From CAJXCL01 sp036011265 (GTDB lineage: Bacteria; Nitrospinota; Nitrospinia; CAJXCL01), in assembly GCA_036011265.1 (NCBI GenBank), contig DASCNB010000071.1, positions 1 through 8,170 on the forward strand: DNA of 8,170 bases, given 5' to 3'. Made by a program: the position numbers and the translations under genes. Shown here piece by piece: positions 5,474-8,170 of the stretch. The notes beneath the pieces are model-generated. The model saw nothing but the letters and a program-made list of their open reading frames with translations. It was not told the origin of the DNA and did no database searches. The number at the start of each line of letters is the position of its first letter. Positions within the stretch are counted from its first letter, which is position 1.

Positions 5474-6784
5474 CTATGTTGCTTCAAGGCGTAATCTGTC
5501 AATCCGGTTTAAAATAATAGCAAATAGTTTTTTAAGGACAGCAACTTCCGCCATTTGAAAACGATGGTGGATCTTTTACTATTTTGGCTCCGATCTTAAT
5601 TAACTTTTCCTTTAGTGTTGTTAATGACCAGTGTTTTATACTCCTTGGTAGAGCAAGGTTTCTTAGAAAATTTCCAAGGTTATACGCCAACACAAAGAGT
5701 TGAAGTAGCACTTGGTTATCTCGAAAATTACTACATGAAAGGCGCGTCCAGTTAACGGCATTCTTCCCTTCTTTTATCCATTGCTCCGCTGTACCTCGTC
5801 CATTATAAAACTTAACCACCTTCTTTGCCCACCCAGTCATATTGGTTACAATAAATAGAACTCTCGGAAAGATTTCTCCAGCGTGCCACTCTACCTTTGC
5901 TGAAATACGTCTGGAACAATCCCAGGAACCGGCTTGATACTGGAAGCTATGGTAAAACACTATTGGATTAAAGGAAGGACGACCAACTGGACGGGTCATA
6001 ATATGAGATATTTTCTCCATTAATACTGCATTTGCTTTTATCCTGATGGCATATTTAAACCTTTCATCTTCTAAAAAGCAAAACATTTCGGGGATTGCAA
6101 ATGCGGCATCTCCTCGGAAAAAGCGTGGAATATCCAAGTGACGATACCTTTCAATCACCGGCTATAAAACTTTACGCCAATACTTTGCACTGTGCTCAGC
6201 ATAGCGTATTCCACATCACCGTACTGGTTAAACAAAAACAGAGGATGGTAGCAGTTACAGGAAAAATGTCCATTGTAGGCTGAACCCTGTTGTTGCCCAT
6301 GTGTCTCGCTTACAGAACTGTTCATATCCAGAATTAGTTTGTTTAATCTCTTGCGGGTATGTACTTTATCAACAAGCTTTTCCGGTAGGCTCATCAATGA
6401 TTTTACATTTTCCCTTTGTGAAAGTATTTCTGTTTCAAAACGTCCCATCTCATTCGTTGAAACCGCATTCTTAACAATAGCTCGTCCATCGACAACATGC
6501 CTCATGGTAGGGTCAACACGCAATCGCTCCGCATCGTTAAGGTCTTCATACCCTCCCAGTCCCCATACACGGATTGACGACATTGCTAACATCGAATGTT
6601 GAGTATTTTTACCCTTACGAACATCACAGAGTAAATCCTTAACCGTTTCTGTTAATCCCAATGCATTGTCCAGTTCGCGGTAGGCAAGTAAACCAGCATC
6701 ACTTGTTATCTCTGATCCATGAAATTCAAGTTTCAATTTCTTGTCAAAGTTCACTCGTAAAGTTCGTTTTTTCCTTTCACCCAT
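5474..6784 (-). pseudogene. IS1380-family transposase, broken by deletion, amber codon and frameshift
   Basis: Joined across its lesions this is a full-length IS1380 DDE transposase of about 437 codons. The first frame (6784-6155) begins MGERKKRTLRVNFDKKLKLE and includes LGGYEDLNDAERLR, the first Asp region LDMNSSVSETHG, and NGHFSCNCYHPLFLFNQYGD. The second frame (6158-5532, no ATG, GTG first) has FRGDAAFA with the second Asp. It also has YNGRGTAEQWIKEGK, an exact Y-2-R-3-E-6-K signature with the catalytic Glu, then KLIKIGAK. After AML the coding frame jumps: the expected HSAKYWRKVL is present in another frame, with about 13 bases missing, and is followed by an amber codon just before PVIERYR. 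Near the 3' end a further shift at about 5564 is needed to read RFQMAEVAVLKKLF and RIDRLRLEAT, ending at TAG 5476-5474. These lesions make function very unlikely. The catalytic residues survive, so the decay is fairly recent. Confidence 0.85.
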
Positions 6785-6867
6785 TGGAATCCCCTCAAAA
6801 ACAATTGCTAAAGCACCATCAAAGCCTTACCCCATAAGCATTTTACAACAATTAGTAGGACAATAAT

Positions 6868-6886
6868 ATAACTTTATATGGGAAAT
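6868..6886 (-). repeat. Candidate right terminal inverted repeat of the IS1380 element
   Basis: On the minus strand it reads ATTTCCCATATAAAGTTAT, pairing with 5259-5277 at 15 of 19 positions. It lies about 84 bases before the transposase ATG, the expected place for the promoter-bearing end. Confidence 0.6.
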
Positions 6887-6904
6887 GGAGGATTAAAGCT
6901 TTTT

Positions 6905-7201
6905 TTACCCCACATCGAAGACACTGAAGATATCTCCTAAAGGATCATCGATGTTTTTGCTGCGGGAGAGCATGACCCGGATTTCCTTTTCCAGATGCGG
7001 CAAAAGATTAAGGCTCAAAAAAGCAGGAGGGGAGGGGATACCCGAGAATGAGCCTAATATAAGCAGACAAAAGACATTCTCCAGTTCTTTTAGTTCAAAC
7101 TGTATAGCCTGAGTGGAACTCGATCTTAAACCTTCTCCAATTCCATCAATTGCTTTTTTAATATTTCCAAGAATTTTTTTCTTTTTATTTTTGTTGTTCA
7201 T
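6905..7201 (-). CDS. Small protein translationally linked to cstA
   Basis: I prefer the ATG at 7201 (98 residues, MNNKNKKKKILG), which begins 4 bases after the cstA stop, over an in-frame TTG at 7225 that lies inside the heptad repeat. The protein starts with a very basic segment, then an amphipathic stretch (FELKELENVFCLLILGSF). The segment GIPSPPAFLSLNLLPHLEKE (54-73) looks like the conserved core, followed by a charged region ending in VFDVG. There is no signal peptide. I do not recognise a named family. The core has the general look of small proteins that accompany membrane transporters and ATPases (D/E-x-x-F-x-x-L, then GIPxP, then L-x-LLP), but that is a weak resemblance. It is not the YbdD/YjiX protein that follows cstA in enterobacteria. 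The tight spacing suggests coupled translation and a role in CstA assembly or regulation. The IS1380 element begins 18 bases after the stop. Confidence 0.7.
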   Translation of the reverse strand: MNNKNKKKKILGNIKKAIDGIGEGLRSSSTQAIQFELKELENVFCLLILGSFSGIPSPPAFLSLNLLPHLEKEIRVMLSRSKNIDDPLGDIFSVFDVG

Positions 7202-7205
7202 TTTT

Positions 7206-8170
7206 TTATTTCTGATTCCCGACAACTGATCCCTGACCCCTAAATTCAGGTTTTTCTTTCCAAATCAGGAAAAAGTCCATGATAAGGAGAAGGTTGAGGA
7301 GAATCATTCCTGTCATCATAATCCCCAGTATTACTGCTTGTAGCGGATTGCTTTCCATAAATGCGGGTATAGCTACAAACATGTACCAGATTAAAGCAAT
7401 GGTAACGGTTAACCATAAAAACAGAGCGGGTATCAGTACGTTTAATGCCCTGGTATTTCCCAGAGTTTTTGTTACCCATACAGCGCAGGTAATCAGGGCA
7501 ATAGACGCGAGCATCTGGTTGGCGCCGCCAAATGCAGGCCATATGACGGACCATGCCCCGGACCATGCCAGCGCAATCCCTATCCCGGCTGGAATAGCTG
7601 ATGCGATCCAGCGCTGACTCAAAACGCTATAAACCTCAGGAGCTTTGTCTTTTACAGGCTCCAGTATTTCTGAAAAAGCGTACCGTGCGATCCTGTTGGT
7701 AGTGTCTAATGTTGTCATGGCAAAAGAGGATACCCACATGGAGGCAAGGATAATCATAAAATCGATGGGGAGATTCAGAGCTTCGTGGGATGCCATGGCA
7801 AAGGATTTGGAAAACATGCCGACAGGTCCGCCCGCGCTTTTGAGCGCGTTTCCATAACCTTCAGCAAAATTTGCTGATGAAATTTTCAGAGTTTCCGCGA
7901 TATCCGGCGACATTACAGAGTAGCCGAAGACGCCTATGGATACTATGACTATGGTGGAAAGAAAACCTTCTGTAAACATTGCCCCGTATCCGATAAATAA
8001 CCCCTCTTTTTCGCTTTCCAATTGTTTTGCCGTTGTGCCTGATGCAACCATGGAATGGAATCCCGACAAAGACCCGCAGGCTATGATCAAAGGAACAACC
8101 GGCCAGAAGGGAGTGTCTTTGCCAGCGATGATGGGGACACTCCATTTAGTGTATGTAGGAATTTGAATGG
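7206..8170 (-). CDS. cstA: CstA-family (carbon starvation) transporter, C-terminal part
   Basis: The frame stays open to the right edge, so the gene begins outside the window; about 320 C-terminal residues are visible. The first visible segment reads VPIIAGKDTPFWPVVPLIIA, then CGSLSGFHSMVASGTTAKQL, the best conserved block of the CstA family. FIGYGAMFTEGF, SSFAMTTLDTTNRIARY and WPAFGGANQMLASIAL follow. About six membrane segments can be seen. CstA proteins are inner-membrane transporters linked to uptake of peptides or pyruvate under carbon limitation; the substrate here cannot be told from sequence alone. The protein ends soon after the last helix (LLLIMDFFLIWKEKPEF). Its final residues (RGQGSVVGNQK) are encoded by heptad repeats and are probably a late addition. 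The small downstream gene follows after 4 bases. Confidence 0.93.
   Translation of the reverse strand, partial: IQIPTYTKWSVPIIAGKDTPFWPVVPLIIACGSLSGFHSMVASGTTAKQLESEKEGLFIGYGAMFTEGFLSTIVIVSIGVFGYSVMSPDIAETLKISSANFAEGYGNALKSAGGPVGMFSKSFAMASHEALNLPIDFMIILASMWVSSFAMTTLDTTNRIARYAFSEILEPVKDKAPEVYSVLSQRWIASAIPAGIGIALAWSGAWSVIWPAFGGANQMLASIALITCAVWVTKTLGNTRALNVLIPALFLWLTVTIALIWYMFVAIPAFMESNPLQAVILGIMMTGMILLNLLLIMDFFLIWKEKPEFRGQGSVVGNQK
7212..7246. repeat. Heptad array, CTGAYCC type, inside the 3' end of cstA
   Basis: Units in phase are CTGATTC (7212-7218), CCGACAA (7219-7225), CTGATCC (7226-7232), CTGACCC (7233-7239) and CTAAATT (7240-7246); the middle two are perfect. The 14-mer at 7226-7239 is identical to 474-487. 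As there, the array is read on the minus strand at the very end of a gene. It lies wholly within the cstA frame, just before the TAA at 7208-7206. Confidence 0.65.

Larger units (their letters stand above)
5259..6886 (-). mobile_element. Degenerate IS1380-family insertion sequence
   Basis: The boundaries are set by imperfect terminal inverted repeats (5259-5277 and 6868-6886) that enclose one transposase gene read on the minus strand. The resulting length, about 1.63 kb, fits the IS1380 family. The transposase is broken in several places, so the element cannot move on its own. I find no matching target duplication at the proposed ends (left flank CCGAT, right flank GGAGG). Either the ends are off by a few bases, or the flanks have diverged. 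The element separates the channel gene from the small gene of the cstA unit, ending 18 bases after the latter's stop. Confidence 0.75.

Noticed and set aside
6155..6158. Programmed frameshifting joining the two transposase frames
   Set aside because: There is no slippery heptamer at the junction. Restoring the family sequence needs a third frame, an amber codon read-through and missing bases, which indicates decay.
5254..6891. Target-site duplication flanking the IS1380 element
   Set aside because: The bases outside the proposed ends (CCGAT and GGAGG) do not match, and shifting the ends by a few bases did not give a direct repeat.
7202..7225. TTG start at 7225 for the small gene after cstA
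   Set aside because: It would overlap cstA within the heptad repeat and add residues (MSGIRNKK) that are repeat-derived. The ATG at 7201 is simpler, although it also lacks a strong ribosome site.

Overview
The window is AT-rich bacterial chromosomal DNA with several genes for second-messenger and membrane functions, plus scattered repeats and decaying mobile DNA. No rRNA or tRNA gene fixes the taxonomy. The mix suggests an environmental Gram-negative bacterium, for example an anammox planctomycete (Brocadiales) or a relative of the former Deltaproteobacteria. The clues are a DUF2007 protein with a zinc ribbon, a DUF1566 secreted protein, a fused cyclic-nucleotide/PilZ protein, an IS1380 element, RAYT-type debris and heptanucleotide repeats. 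This assignment is a low-confidence inference.

Left part (1-1134). The 3' end of an unidentified gene runs in from the left edge (plus strand, stop at 363). It converges on a minus-strand DUF2007/zinc-ribbon gene (453-797). The space between them holds two different arrays with a 7-base period, and one array runs into the DUF2007 gene and encodes its last 11 residues. A non-coding, AT-rich stretch (798-1134) then separates divergent genes.

Centre-left (1135-3566). Two plus-strand genes sit 47 bp apart. The first encodes a cyclic-nucleotide-binding domain fused to a PilZ (c-di-GMP) domain; the second encodes a MinD/FlhG-like ATPase. Together they look like a two-messenger sensor paired with a positioning or regulatory ATPase, which is the most functionally suggestive unit here. 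A secreted DUF1566 protein follows, and its start is better placed at 3030 than at the upstream TTG at 2997.

Centre (3567-4372). This 800-bp region has no intact gene. It holds a stem-loop just after the DUF1566 stop, REP-like palindromic sequences, and what looks like the broken DnaA-like C-terminus of a REP-associated (IS200-like) transposase.

Right part (4373-8170), all minus strand. A six-transmembrane voltage-gated potassium channel carries an unusual C-terminal zinc ribbon. Next is a degenerate IS1380-family element (about 5259-6886). Its transposase keeps its catalytic motifs but has an internal deletion, an amber codon and a second frameshift near the 3' end. Then comes a small protein translated from a start 4 bases after the stop of a CstA-type transporter gene, which continues past the right edge. 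The 3' end of cstA carries the same heptad repeat (identical 14-mer) as the DUF2007 gene, again read as a C-terminal tail.
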